34,018 nt of DNA from an uncultured Clostridia bacterium (GCA_944383465.1 CALWPQ010000024.1:1-34018), one strand, 5' to 3'. Positions 1 to 8,743 are shown, counted from the first letter of the stretch. Program-made: numbers and translations. The notes: generated from the sequence alone by a model not told the origin.

Positions 1-125
1 TTGTCTTTTGGTCATCCTCTCGGACAACCTTTTGACTTCTTTCTTTCACTATGAAGTTTTCAAGGTTCCTAAGAGCTTCTATCGCTCTTTCGCTGCTCGT
101 CTTCTTTCGCCGACGAACATTTTAT
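1..125 (-). other. Leader of a probable rRNA operon running off the left edge
   Basis: On the minus strand this stretch follows promoter P2 and reads GCTCTTAGGAACC, then TTGAAAACTTCATAG (about 52-76). That resembles the boxA/leader sequences just upstream of 16S rRNA in Clostridia. It contains no rRNA sequence itself. An open frame on the plus strand over this region (8-361) has low-complexity Phe/Leu-rich content and overlaps both promoters, so it is not taken as a gene. Confidence 0.55.
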
Positions 126-254
126 ATTCTATCACTCTGTCTGGTTCTTGTCAATGGCTTTTTAAAAATTTTTTCAAAATTTTCTTTCAACCTTTTGAGC
201 TTACCGTTCAAGTGACAGCTTTTATATATTACCACCTGGTAAATGTTTTGTCAA
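126..254 (-). promoter_or_regulatory. Tandem sigma-A promoters, probably of an rRNA operon
   Basis: Two near-perfect promoters read leftwards. P1 has TTGACA at 249-254, a 17-bp spacer and TAATAT at 226-231. P2 has TTGACA at 149-154, a 17-bp spacer and TAGAAT at 126-131. Strong promoters stacked about 100 bp apart are typical of rRNA operons. The leader that follows leftwards contains CTTGAAAACT, a boxA-like antitermination element. The promoters and spacing are seen directly. The rRNA assignment is inference, because the 16S gene would lie beyond position 1. Confidence 0.75.
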
Positions 255-503
255 CATATTTTTTGCAAAAATTTTTATTCTTTTTTAACGACCCTGAATG
301 TCTGATTTTTAGCCATTTCCCGATTATAATCAAAGCTTTTCTTATAAGACGTTTACAATAAAATACCCGGGCAATTGTTTAATATTCTTTTATCTGTACT
401 CATACCTATCCCGGGGTACACATATGAATGGAAGCATGGACAGTTTAAATCGGTTATGCTACAATTAAATAATCAATAGGTTCGGAATTTTATGAGGTAC
501 TGT

Positions 504-1013
504 ATGTTTATCAGAAAAGAGACATCAAAAGATTATGAAACCGTATATTCAGTAATAAAAAGTGCGTTTGCTAATGCCGAACACGCAGACGGAAATGAAC
601 ATGATTTAGTGGTCGCGCTGAGAAAGAGCGAGGCATTCATCCCGGAATTATCATTGGTTGCTGAAATTGACGGAAATATTGCAGGACACATTATGTTTAC
701 AAAAGCATATGTCGAAGATACTGCTGTTTTAGCATTAGCACCGCTATCTGTCCTACCTGAATATCAAAAGATAGGAGTAGGAACTGCTTTAATAAAAAGC
801 GGACACGAAATCGCTAAGAATTTGGGCTATGGATATTCAGTTGTATTGGGAAGTGAAAAATACTATTCAAGATTCGGGTATTTGCCAGCATGTACATTCG
901 GTATAAAACCGCCGTTTGACGTGCCCAAAGAAAATTTTATGGCTTTTAAAATAAGTGCAAGCGCACCTCATATTCATGGCTTTATTAAATACGCAGAAGA
1001 ATTTGGAATTTAA
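504..1013 (+). CDS. GNAT family N-acetyltransferase (YhbS-like)
   Basis: Predicted cytosolic acetyltransferase of 169 residues that would transfer an acetyl group from acetyl-CoA to an unknown amine substrate. The order of elements fits the GNAT fold of the YhbS-like group: an N-terminal RKETSKDYETVY helix, the central strand GNIAGHIMFTKA, the acetyl-CoA pyrophosphate loop VLPEYQKIGVGTALI, and then VVLGSEKYYSRFGYLPA, which is characteristic of this group. The ATG at 504 is chosen over the in-frame ATG at 492 because GAGGT (494-498) sits 5 nt before 504, while 492 has no good site. It stands alone on the plus strand. Substrate is unknown; family assignment is firm. Confidence 0.85.
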   Translation: MFIRKETSKDYETVYSVIKSAFANAEHADGNEHDLVVALRKSEAFIPELSLVAEIDGNIAGHIMFTKAYVEDTAVLALAPLSVLPEYQKIGVGTALIKSGHEIAKNLGYGYSVVLGSEKYYSRFGYLPACTFGIKPPFDVPKENFMAFKISASAPHIHGFIKYAEEFGI

Positions 1014-1757
1014 CAAATATAATATTGGGATTAGAAATACTGTAATTGATAGAAATCTTGCCGCAAATTACTTTTTACCCTCGTAATAAAACCTATCGGT
1101 GAAATTCTGTAAAATATATTTGTTATAATGAACAAAGGAAATTTACAGATTTTTTATTATACGAGTCCCACCCTTACATGTTTTCATTTATAAACGTAAA
1201 AATTGAAAAGATATATTCTTCGTTCCGACCAAAAAAGCGCCATTTAATATACTCAATATATAAGTTTCATCTTGGTAAATAAATGACAAACCTCTTAAAA
1301 TAATATCTTCCCTCTCATTTCGATTTTGGAAGAAGGCTCCGTCTATTTTTCTGCGAGTGCGACTATAAACTCCGAGCTTTATCCCATATTTCAGCGCAAA
1401 GCGAGAGGTACGGAGCTTTAATATACGCCCTGTAGTCTGGCTTGCGGTTTCATACATCAAAATCGCAGCTTTGTCTTTATGCAGCCAAGGCGCTGTTGTG
1501 TTCTCTCTTATGTAACAACAACATTTTTACGACGATACCGAACGAGCATATAACAAATATGCTGCCATTTACGAATAAAGATGTATTCCAGAAGAACGCT
1601 GCCCTTTTAAATTCTAACATAAAAGGCGCTATGAACTTCGCCGAAGTCATAGCGCCTCTTATTGTCATCAACCTTAATCAACTGCAAGTCAAGCTGAAAT
1701 CAAGCAAATATTTGTACGCCGGCAGATATGCCATCAGGCAGATGCCTTTATTATATT
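1014..1757. other. Gene-poor stretch of about 740 bp
   Basis: No convincing gene. On the minus strand two short frames follow one another: 1671-1477 (64 codons, hydrophobic) and 1460-1188 (90 codons, basic). Neither has a good ribosome binding site or a family I recognise, and the first runs through the terminator hairpin at 1618-1657. They could be decayed remnants of a gene or pure chance. A TATAAT at about 1122 on the plus strand lacks a matching -35 box. Confidence 0.5.
1618..1657 (-). terminator. Rho-independent terminator downstream of the aminopeptidase
   Basis: A strong hairpin: AGGCGCTATGA (1624-1634) pairs with TCATAGCGCCT (1647-1657), and CTTC/GAAG pair inside it. On the minus strand it is followed by TTTTATGTT. 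It lies about 100 nt after the aminopeptidase stop and would end the opp-aminopeptidase transcript. The T-run is short, so termination may be partial. Confidence 0.6.
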
Positions 1758-2993
1758 TTACAAGTTAAAACTACCGTCCTTAAATATCTCGACTTCGCGG
1801 CCGTCCGCACATGTCGCCTTGCAGCGCATATCCTCCGTACCGAACATAAAGTCCACATGCAGTGCTGAAAGGTTTAACCCTTTTGCCTCAAGCGCTTCGC
1901 TGCTTCTGTCCTCTCCCATTATAACATCGGAATATCCGGCGCCAAGCGCAATATGGCAAGAGGCGTTTTCATCAAACAAAGTATTGTAGAAAAGCACGCC
2001 GCTCTTTCTTATCGGAGAATCAAACGGTACAAGGGCAATTTCTCCTATGCGCCGCGAGCCTTCGTCCGTCTCGAGTATTCCCTTTACTATATCCTTTCCC
2101 AGCTTGGCATCGTAATCAACAACAAGGCCTTCCTTAAACTTGAGATAAAGGCCGTCTACGATGTTGCCCGCGTGTACGAATGGCATCGAGCTGTAAACTT
2201 CGCCGTTTACTTTAAGCTTATGCGGCGTTGCGAGTATTTCTTCCGTCGGAATGTTCGGTGCAAACACTTCTCCATCCGGCTCAGGGCAGTGACATATACC
2301 CCCTGTAAAAATTCCATCATCGCAGATATCCATTGTAATATCCGTTCCCAAAGAATTTGTAAAATGAAGACTTCTTATATTAAGCGCATTTATCTTCTTT
2401 ACATTTTCCCACATCTCGTCAATATGCTTGTCCCAGCCGTCTATACCGCTTTCCTCTGTAACATAGCAGGCGTCAAATATCGCATTCCACAGCTTTTCGA
2501 CAGCTTCTTCCTCAGATGCATTAGGAAATACGAGCTTAGCCCACTCCTTTCCCGGAAGTGCAAGCGCACTCCACTTAACAAGATTTTCTTTCTTGCGGAA
2601 GGCGAGGTCTTTAAGCGGCTCGGTTATAGCTTTTTTCCAGGCGGCTATTCTATCTGTCGATACTGACGAAAGGCCGTTTGGGCTCTCATCAATAAGACGC
2701 AGGAAGCAAGCTTTTTTGTCGCCATAATAGCGGCGCGACTCAGCCCACCAATCAGGCATTTCAGAAAGAGTCTCCATCGCTGCATTTTCGAGCCTTATCT
2801 TAGTGAGCTCCTGGTCGGCAAAATGAATGACAACATCTTTTGCGCCGAGCTCATATGCTTTTTTCGTAAGTATTCTCAAAAATTCTATTTGCGTTACAGA
2901 TGGATCTTCTATGACGAGAATATCGCCAGCTGTAAGACCGACTCCGCGCTGCAGCACTAAATCTGCGTAATTCTCAATTTTTTTCTGATTCAT
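1758..2993 (-). CDS. M29 family metallo-aminopeptidase (AmpS/PepS-like)
   Basis: Predicted cytosolic aminopeptidase of 411 residues, close to the usual length of about 410 for peptidase family M29 (thermophilic aminopeptidase/PepS). These enzymes remove N-terminal residues from short peptides using two metal ions. The C-terminal half carries the family metal-binding pattern: PNIPTEEILATPH with its Glu, an Asp/Glu stretch ending ETDEGSRRIGE, the His in ENASCHIALG, and LHVDFMFGTEDM with His and Asp. It starts 61 bp after oppF on the same strand with GAAAGGA upstream, so it is probably co-transcribed with the peptide transporter and acts on imported peptides. Exact specificity is not readable from sequence. 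Confidence 0.9.
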   Translation of the reverse strand: MNQKKIENYADLVLQRGVGLTAGDILVIEDPSVTQIEFLRILTKKAYELGAKDVVIHFADQELTKIRLENAAMETLSEMPDWWAESRRYYGDKKACFLRLIDESPNGLSSVSTDRIAAWKKAITEPLKDLAFRKKENLVKWSALALPGKEWAKLVFPNASEEEAVEKLWNAIFDACYVTEESGIDGWDKHIDEMWENVKKINALNIRSLHFTNSLGTDITMDICDDGIFTGGICHCPEPDGEVFAPNIPTEEILATPHKLKVNGEVYSSMPFVHAGNIVDGLYLKFKEGLVVDYDAKLGKDIVKGILETDEGSRRIGEIALVPFDSPIRKSGVLFYNTLFDENASCHIALGAGYSDVIMGEDRSSEALEAKGLNLSALHVDFMFGTEDMRCKATCADGREVEIFKDGSFNL

Positions 2994-3054
2994 TATACCG
3001 TAAATCCTTTCCGCCTTTTATCCTATTTATATACTTAAATTACTCAATCAAAAG

Positions 3055-4023
3055 TTACTCAATCTCTCCCGTAAAATTCATATGACAGGCCGAAAAATGC
3101 CCCGGTGAAATCTCCTTAAGCTCATATGAGTGCTCCTTGCATTTATCGCACGCATACTTACATCGAGAATAAAATCTGCAGTAGCTAACAGGGTTTACAG
3201 GCGAATTTACTTCTCCTGTAAGAAGCTCCGGCTTCTTTCCCCTCTGCGATATATCTATTACAGGTATCGCAGAAAGCAGCGCTTTTGTATATGGATGTCT
3301 CGGATGCGCAAAAAGCTCTTCTGTAGGAGCTTTTTCCACACATTGTCCAAGATACATAACTGCAATCTCTGTGGAAATATGCTTTACTACGCTCAGATCG
3401 TGCGTTATAAATAAATACGAGAGCTGCTTTTTTTCCTGAAGATCCATCATCAGGTTTAATATCTGCGCCTGTATCGAAACGTCAAGCGCCGAAACCGGCT
3501 CATCGCACACTATAAATTCCGGATTTGTCGCCAGTGCTCTTGCAATACCTACGCGCTGGCGGCGTCCGCCGTCCATCTCATGCGGATATGTGTTTACAAG
3601 TCTCGGTGCAAGTCCCACAAGCTCCATAAGCTCTTTTACTTTTTCATCGAGTTCTTTTTTGGAAGAGCACATTTTATTTACTATCATCGGCTCTTTGATG
3701 ATTTCCGATACCGACATTCTCGGATTAAGCGAGGCGTAAGGATCCTGGAAAATAAGCTGCATTTTCCTTCTTATCGCTTTCATATTGTCCTTTTTTAATT
3801 TTGTTATATCCTCGCCGTTGAAATAGATTTCTCCCGACGTAGGCTCTATCAATCTCAGTATAGTTCTTCCGAGCGTTGTCTTGCCGCAGCCCGATTCACC
3901 TACAACTCCAAGAGTATGACCTTTTTCTATCGCAAAGCTGACATCGTCTACAGCATGTAGCTGTCCTGCCGGCGTCTTGAAATACTTTTTTAAGTGATTA
4001 ACCTCAAGTACAGGCTTATCCAT
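3055..4023 (-). CDS. oppF: Oligopeptide ABC transporter ATP-binding protein OppF
   Basis: Cytosolic ATPase subunit of 322 residues for peptide import, pairing with OppD under the OppB/OppC channel. It shows Walker [10 protein letters not shown] (about 42-50), the Q-loop in [14 protein letters not shown], Walker [13 protein letters not shown] and the switch His in FITHDLS. The Cys-rich C-terminal segment ([14 protein letters not shown]) is typical of OppD/OppF and may bind an Fe-S cluster. The ABC signature reads MDGGRRQR instead of LSGGQRQR, a variant I recall from other clostridial OppF proteins. The ATG overlaps the oppD stop by 8 nt, suggesting translational coupling. The peptide-versus-dipeptide distinction is uncertain. 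Confidence 0.93.
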   Translation of the reverse strand: MDKPVLEVNHLKKYFKTPAGQLHAVDDVSFAIEKGHTLGVVGESGCGKTTLGRTILRLIEPTSGEIYFNGEDITKLKKDNMKAIRRKMQLIFQDPYASLNPRMSVSEIIKEPMIVNKMCSSKKELDEKVKELMELVGLAPRLVNTYPHEMDGGRRQRVGIARALATNPEFIVCDEPVSALDVSIQAQILNLMMDLQEKKQLSYLFITHDLSVVKHISTEIAVMYLGQCVEKAPTEELFAHPRHPYTKALLSAIPVIDISQRGKKPELLTGEVNSPVNPVSYCRFYSRCKYACDKCKEHSYELKEISPGHFSACHMNFTGEIE

Positions 4024-5005
4024 CTATTTCACCTCCTCCGAACAGATGACATTTTACGAGATGCTCGCCGCCGAGCGAAACCGTCTCGGGAACCTTTGTC
4101 TTGCATATTTCCATGCACTTAGGACATCTCGGATGGAACACGCAGCCATCCGGAAGGTCCATCGGATCAGGCATAAGCCCATCTATCGGCGAAAGCCTGT
4201 CTGTCACTTTATTCAGATCAGGAATTGAACCAAAAAGTCCAACTGTATAAGGATGATGCTTATCCTTTGTGAATATTTCCTCCGCTGTACCCGATTCTAT
4301 AATTGAGCCCGCATACATTACAGCTACCTTTTCGCAGTTCTGTGAAACTATGCCGAGGTCGTGGGTAATTAGAATCATTGATGTACCGAGTTTCTTCTTG
4401 AGTTCGTTCATCATATTGAGCACCTGCGCCTGTATCGTTACATCGAGCGCAGTTGTCGGCTCGTCCGCTATCAGAAGCTCAGGTTCGCATGAAAGCGCCA
4501 TTGCGATTACTACTCTTTGTTTCATTCCACCGGAAAACTGATGCGGGTATTCCCTTTTTCTCGATGCAGGAATGCCTACCATTTCAAGGATTTCATCTAC
4601 CTTTTTCTCCATTTCCGCATCAGAAAGGTCTGGCATATGCACCTCAAACGATTCCTTTATCTGCTCTCCTACTCTTATTACCGGATTTAAGCTCGTCATC
4701 GGATCCTGGAATATCATAGATATCCTGTGTCCGCGTATGGCCTTCATAATTTCCTCGTTCTTTTCCAGAAGATTGCCTTCTTCGGCAAACTCTATTTCGC
4801 CCCCCGTAATAAAGCCTGTGCGCTTCGGCAGCAATCTCATTATCGCAAGCGCGGTTGTCGTTTTCCCCGCTCCTGTTTCGCCTACGAGTCCCAGCGTTTC
4901 TCCGTTATTGAGCGAGAAGCTTACATCGTTAAGCACTTTTGAAACTCCGTCATCTGTGCGGTATTCTGCCGATATATTTTTTATTTACAAAAGTTTATTA
5001 CTCAT
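4016..5005 (-). pseudogene. oppD: oppD, peptide ABC transporter ATPase, with an in-frame stop at codon 7
   Basis: The body is a normal OppD ATPase: Walker A GETGAGKTT, signature FSGGMKQRV, Walker B LLIADEPTTALD, switch His in LITHDLG, and a Cys-rich C-terminus (PRCPKCMEIC). The natural start is the ATG at 5005-5003, preceded by AAGGAGGAG 4 nt upstream. From it the frame reads MSNKLL, then TAA (4987-4985), then continues in the same frame as IKNISAEYRTDDGVSKVLND into the conserved domain. One G-to-T change of a GAA codon would explain this. Full length would be 329 residues. The next in-frame candidate start is a GTG at 4936 without a ribosome binding site, which would drop the first strand and the adenine-stacking Tyr (A-loop). 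It is a real nonsense mutation, a sequence error, or read through. Neighbouring opp genes are intact. Confidence 0.8.
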
Positions 5006-5017
5006 AAGTTCTCCTCC

Positions 5018-5905
5018 TTAGTTTCGCAGCCGCGGATCAAGAGCGTCTCTCAGTCCGTCACCGAGCAGGTTGAGCGAGATAACTGCAAGTGTAATTGCTC
5101 CGCCCGGGAAAAGCACGAGATAAGGCGCGCCTTTCAAAAAGTCTCTTCCTTCGTAAAGCATAGTACCCCACTCAGGCGAAGGCGGCTTGACGCCAAGACC
5201 CATAAAACTAAGCGAGGCAATTATAAGTATCGTTGCTCCCATAGCAAGCGTCGCCTGCACTATGATAGGTCCAATCGCATTTGGTATAATGTGCTTAAAT
5301 ATTATTCTGCCGTTACTGCTGCCGCAGGATTTTGCTGCTTCTATAAATTCCTGATCCTTTATGGAAAGAATTGATGAACGGATAACTCTTGCAAACACCG
5401 GTATATACGCTATGGCAAGCGCAATTAGAAGATTTACCATGCTCTGCCCGAGCGCCGCTACTATTGATATCGACATAAGCATCGGCGGAATCGCAAGAAG
5501 TATATCCATAAACCGCATAAGTATATTGTCCGTTTTGCCGCCATAATACCCTGCAATCGCGCCTATGACCGCACCGATAGCAACAGCGATAGCCATAGCT
5601 ATAATGCTCATCGAAAGCGATATTCTCGAGCCGTGAATGATTCGCGCAAATACATCGCGTCCAAAATTATCCGTTCCGAACCAATGCTTTGCGGACGGAG
5701 TCTGCATACGCTCCGGCATATTCTGCTGTATTGCTTCGGTATCGTAATCGGCGATAATCCCTGCAAACACGGCTATCAAAATCATAGCCAGAAGCATAAA
5801 TAGTCCTGCCATAGCCATCTTATTCTTTTTTAAACGCATCCAGATAGAAGCCATCTGACTTCTGCTCTTTATCTGCGTTTCTTCTTTCGCATTTCTTCTG
5901 CTCAT
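5018..5905 (-). CDS. oppC: Oligopeptide ABC transporter permease OppC
   Basis: Inner-membrane channel subunit of 295 residues, the usual size. It has a basic cytosolic N-terminus (SRRNAKEETQIKSR), a first membrane helix at about 32-52, the extracytoplasmic segment with HWFGTDNFGRDVFAR that is diagnostic of OppC/DppC, and several further helices. The EAA coupling motif (EAAKSCGSSNGRIIFKHIIPN, last residue omitted from the family pattern) contacts the ATPase. The C-terminus has GDGLRDALDPRLRN, a classic ending for this family. It lies 6 bp after oppB, and the oppD ribosome binding site overlaps its stop codon. Co-transcribed in the opp operon. Confidence 0.94.
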   Translation of the reverse strand: MSRRNAKEETQIKSRSQMASIWMRLKKNKMAMAGLFMLLAMILIAVFAGIIADYDTEAIQQNMPERMQTPSAKHWFGTDNFGRDVFARIIHGSRISLSMSIIAMAIAVAIGAVIGAIAGYYGGKTDNILMRFMDILLAIPPMLMSISIVAALGQSMVNLLIALAIAYIPVFARVIRSSILSIKDQEFIEAAKSCGSSNGRIIFKHIIPNAIGPIIVQATLAMGATILIIASLSFMGLGVKPPSPEWGTMLYEGRDFLKGAPYLVLFPGGAITLAVISLNLLGDGLRDALDPRLRN

Positions 5906-5911
5906 AGTCAG

Positions 5912-6844
5912 CTAACCCCTCTCATACTGTGATTTAATCCGCGGATCAATAAACGCATAAATAATATCGACCACCAAATTTACAATACTGTATGCAAGCG
6001 TTACGAACATTATTGCCGCCATAACAGTAGGCGTGTCTTTCATTCTTATCGCTGTAATAAGAAGCGTTCCAAGTCCGTTTATTGAAAATACCGATTCTAT
6101 TACTACCGTACCTCCGAGAAGATAGCCAAAATCAACTCCTATAACGGTAACTATAGGCAGCATCGCGTTTTTAAGCGCGTGCTTTAAAACGACAGTTCTT
6201 TCGTTTACGCCTTTTGCCCTTGCCGTCCTTATATAATCCTGCTTGAGCACTTCAAGCATAGTCGAGCGCGTCATTCTTACGAGTGTAGCCATAGTCGCAG
6301 TCGAAAGCGTCAATGCCGGCAATATATAGCTCTCGATGCTGTCAAGTCCTGTGGCCGGAAGCCATCTCAGGTGAAGACTGAATACGAGCATAAGAACAAG
6401 CCCCATTACAAAAGATGGAATGGAAGCAAAGAGAAGTGCCAGTGTTGTGCTTATTGCATCCGTAAAGGAATACTGACGCACTGCTGAAATAACGCCTACC
6501 GGAATGCCGATAAGTGCTGCAAAAAACATCGCTACTGTCGAAAGCTTAAGAGTCGACGGAAATCTCGTAAATATTTCCTCAAATACAGGAAGCCCTGTAT
6601 TGTACGATTCGCCGAAATCACCGTGCAGCATATCGACAATATAATTAAAATAGCGTACGAAAAACGGATCGTTGAGTCCAAGTTCCTCTTCCAGCTGTGC
6701 CACGCGCTCAGGTGATGCGCTCTGTCCGAGTATCATATAAGCTGCGTTTCCCGGCGTCAGATTCATAATTGTAAATACGATAAACGAAATGCCGAATACA
6801 ACTACTATCATCATAAGAAGACGCTTTCCAATGTACTTTCCCAT
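5912..6844 (-). CDS. oppB: Oligopeptide ABC transporter permease OppB
   Basis: Inner-membrane channel partner of OppC, 310 residues. The N-terminus (MGKYIGKRLLMMIVVVFGIS) is typical of OppB/DppB: a short basic stretch and a first membrane helix. Six hydrophobic segments follow. The EAA coupling loop RTARAKGVNERTVVLKHALK is intact, and the protein ends IYAFIDPRIKSQYERG, as the family does. It is separated from oppA by 146 bp containing a hairpin, while oppC follows after 6 bp. Together they form the translocation path for peptides delivered by OppA. Confidence 0.94.
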   Translation of the reverse strand: MGKYIGKRLLMMIVVVFGISFIVFTIMNLTPGNAAYMILGQSASPERVAQLEEELGLNDPFFVRYFNYIVDMLHGDFGESYNTGLPVFEEIFTRFPSTLKLSTVAMFFAALIGIPVGVISAVRQYSFTDAISTTLALLFASIPSFVMGLVLMLVFSLHLRWLPATGLDSIESYILPALTLSTATMATLVRMTRSTMLEVLKQDYIRTARAKGVNERTVVLKHALKNAMLPIVTVIGVDFGYLLGGTVVIESVFSINGLGTLLITAIRMKDTPTVMAAIMFVTLAYSIVNLVVDIIYAFIDPRIKSQYERG

Positions 6845-6887
6845 ATATAATACCTCATATCTGTCCTATATTCAAAACAGAGCCTGC

Positions 6888-6922
6888 ATGCCGGCAGATT
6901 TATCTCCGCCGGCGAGTCAAGC
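6888..6922 (-). other. Hairpin between oppA and oppB
   Basis: On the minus strand GCCGGC, GG, AGAT, AA, ATCT, GCCGGC form a stable stem, with no proper T-run behind it (ATGCAGGCTCTGTTTT). It lies in the 146-bp gap downstream of oppA. A weak terminator or 3'-end-protecting stem here would let the binding protein be made in excess over the membrane components, a common arrangement in ABC importers. Structure is seen; function is inferred. Confidence 0.4.
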
Positions 6923-6990
6923 TCCGCTCTATCTTCGTATCTAAACGATACTTTTGATTTCATTATTTTTTTCGATTTGCGGAATTATTC

Positions 6991-8529
6991 CTACCAAGAC
7001 CAATTCTTTACCTTGTAAATTCCTATCGTGTTTGCCTGTACGCCCTTGAGCTGAGCGTTTGTAGTGATAGTAGTAGGCTCGTAAACGAGATATGCTGCTA
7101 TAGCCTGATCCTGAATCATTCTTACGACATCGTCATAAGCCTGTACTCTCTCTTCTCCCGTCATCGTTGCCGCAGCTTCAAGCATACTCGAAAGTTCGTC
7201 AGACACTATACGAGTGATGTTGCCTGTACCGCCGTAGCAGTCTTTATGGTACTGGCTGAAGAGAAGCGAATGTGCATCAGGGAACATTGCGCACCAGCTC
7301 AAGATTGTTACTTCAAAATCACCTGTATTATAGATAGCATTGCTGTAAGCGCTTGCTTCCATAACATCTATCTGCATATCTATGTTTACCTGCTTGAGGT
7401 CGTTCTGAATAACCTGAGCTACTCTCTGGTTCTTGGCGTCCTCTTTGATCTTCATAGTAATTACGAGCGGATTGTTTTCATCATAGCCTTCTGCTGCGAG
7501 AAGCGCCTTTGCTGCCTCAGGGTCGCATTCTGTTGCTTCTACATTTGTCGAATATCCTTCGCAAGTAGGAGCTATCGGTGAATTTGCGATTGTTCCTCTG
7601 CCCTCAAGCGCACCGTCGATGATGTTCTGTCTGTTGATAGCGAGATCTATAGCTTTTCTTATATTCACATTGTCAAGCGGAGCCTTTTCTACGTTCATGT
7701 TGAATGTAAGCACGGCAGCAAGATCTGTGCTGTAAAGACTGAGGCTATCGTCTGCTTCAACTGTCGGGATATCAGTTGCATTGATATTGAGGAATGCATC
7801 GATTTCTCCTGTCTGGAGCGAAATGAGACCTGTATTCTTATCCGTAATCGGCTTGAATGTAATCGTCTTTATTGCCGGAGCTCCCTGGAAGTAATCTTCA
7901 TTTGCTTCGAGAGTGATGTGATCGCCGCTTACCCATTCTACGAACTTATAAGCACCTGTTCCCATCGGCTTTCTTTCCGCAGCATCGTCACCGTTTGTTT
8001 CAAGATAATTCTTGCTCATAATTGAGAAGAAAGGCGAAGCAAAGCTGCCGATCATTCCGCCAAAAGGAGTATGAAGAGTTACTCTTACTGTGTACTCATC
8101 AACCTTTTCTACATTTTCAATGTAGCCTGCCATATCGAATGCCCAGCCCTTGTCGATTGTACGGTTGATCGAGAATACTACATCGTCAGCCGTCATCTGA
8201 GAGCCGTCATGAAACTTTACATCATCACGAAGACTGATTGTATATACGAGTCCGTCGTCTGAGATTTCAATATTCTTTGCCAAGCTCGGAACATAGTTTC
8301 CGTCTGCATCTTCTTCATAAAGGTTGTCATAAATGGCATATGTTACAGTAAATGAGCTCATTTCTGCCATTGCCATAGGGTCGAGCTTGCTCGGATCTGC
8401 CGAAAGTCCGTATACGAGATCCGTTCTGTCGCCCGTGTCGCTGTCATCTCCACCGCCGCATGCTGTAAGCGTTGCAAACAGCATTACGAAAACGAGAAGA
8501 AGCGCTAATATCTTTTTTGTTGATTTCAT
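6991..8529 (-). CDS. oppA: Oligopeptide-binding lipoprotein OppA (SBP family 5)
   Basis: Membrane-anchored extracytoplasmic solute-binding protein of 512 residues that captures peptides for OppBCDF. The N-terminus is a lipoprotein signal: MKSTKK, a hydrophobic core, then the lipobox LTAC with Cys24 as lipidation site, followed by a Gly/Asp-rich linker (GGGDDSDTG). The mature part carries family 5 hallmarks: LVYGLSADPSKLDPM, YEEDADGNYVPSLAK, VKFHDGSQMTADDVVFSINR and the C-terminal lobe with LYSTDLAAVLTFNMN. The ATG at 8529 follows GAGGAGATTAAGGAT. It is the first gene of its operon, behind a consensus promoter at 8579-8607. Ligand size (di- or oligopeptide, even nickel) cannot be settled from sequence alone. 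Confidence 0.93.
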   Translation of the reverse strand: MKSTKKILALLLVFVMLFATLTACGGGDDSDTGDRTDLVYGLSADPSKLDPMAMAEMSSFTVTYAIYDNLYEEDADGNYVPSLAKNIEISDDGLVYTISLRDDVKFHDGSQMTADDVVFSINRTIDKGWAFDMAGYIENVEKVDEYTVRVTLHTPFGGMIGSFASPFFSIMSKNYLETNGDDAAERKPMGTGAYKFVEWVSGDHITLEANEDYFQGAPAIKTITFKPITDKNTGLISLQTGEIDAFLNINATDIPTVEADDSLSLYSTDLAAVLTFNMNVEKAPLDNVNIRKAIDLAINRQNIIDGALEGRGTIANSPIAPTCEGYSTNVEATECDPEAAKALLAAEGYDENNPLVITMKIKEDAKNQRVAQVIQNDLKQVNIDMQIDVMEASAYSNAIYNTGDFEVTILSWCAMFPDAHSLLFSQYHKDCYGGTGNITRIVSDELSSMLEAAATMTGEERVQAYDDVVRMIQDQAIAAYLVYEPTTITTNAQLKGVQANTIGIYKVKNWSW

Positions 8530-8578
8530 ATCCTTAATCTCCTCTCATTGTTAATAAATAAATTATGAATACCTTCGT

Positions 8579-8607
8579 ATTATACAGTTTCCTTATAATT
8601 CTGTTAA
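8579..8607 (-). promoter_or_regulatory. Sigma-A promoter of the opp operon
   Basis: Minus strand TTAACA (8602-8607), a 17-bp spacer and TATAAT (8579-8584), about 50 bp before the oppA ATG. The spacing is ideal and the -10 box matches consensus. A long palindrome lies 12 bp further upstream. Confidence 0.8.
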
Positions 8608-8619
8608 CTTTTCCGCTCC

Positions 8620-8657
8620 AATATCTTAAAATGTATTTTTATACATTTTAAGATATT
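8620..8657. repeat. 38-nt AT-rich perfect palindrome between oppA and thi promoters
   Basis: AATATCTTAAAATGTAT (8620-8636), a TTTT centre (8637-8640), and its exact complement ATACATTTTAAGATATT (8641-8657): a 17-bp perfect inverted repeat. It is upstream of the oppA -35 box and outside any gene. It could be an operator for a dimeric regulator, an UP-like element, or a hairpin in a divergent transcript. It lacks the GC-rich stem and T-run of a terminator. Confidence 0.7.
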
Positions 8658-8708
8658 GTACAGCCTGCATACACCGGCACTTTACTAAGAGCAATTGTCA
8701 AAAATTTG

Positions 8709-8737
8709 TTGACAGGTTCTTTTTTATGTGCTATGCT
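8709..8737 (+). promoter_or_regulatory. Sigma-A promoter of the thiazole operon
   Basis: TTGACA (8709-8714), a 17-bp spacer and TATGCT (8732-8737), with transcription expected to start near 8744. The -35 box is the right half of the inverted repeat TGTCAA-N7-TTGACA (8696-8714), which may be an operator or coincidence. Confidence 0.7.
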
Positions 8738-8743
8738 TTGCTC

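Noticed and set aside
8..361. Open frame of 117 codons on the plus strand
   Set aside because: It overlaps two strong opposing promoters, has Phe/Leu-rich low-complexity content, and lacks a ribosome binding site.
1188..1671. Two short minus-strand frames (90 and 64 codons) that might be gene remnants
   Set aside because: No recognisable family or ribosome site, and one runs through the terminator hairpin. They are recorded only as part of the gene-poor stretch.
4016..4936. oppD starting at the GTG at 4936 as a normal, shorter gene
   Set aside because: There is no ribosome site before this GTG, while conserved OppD sequence continues upstream in frame to the ATG at 5005 with only the TAA in the way.
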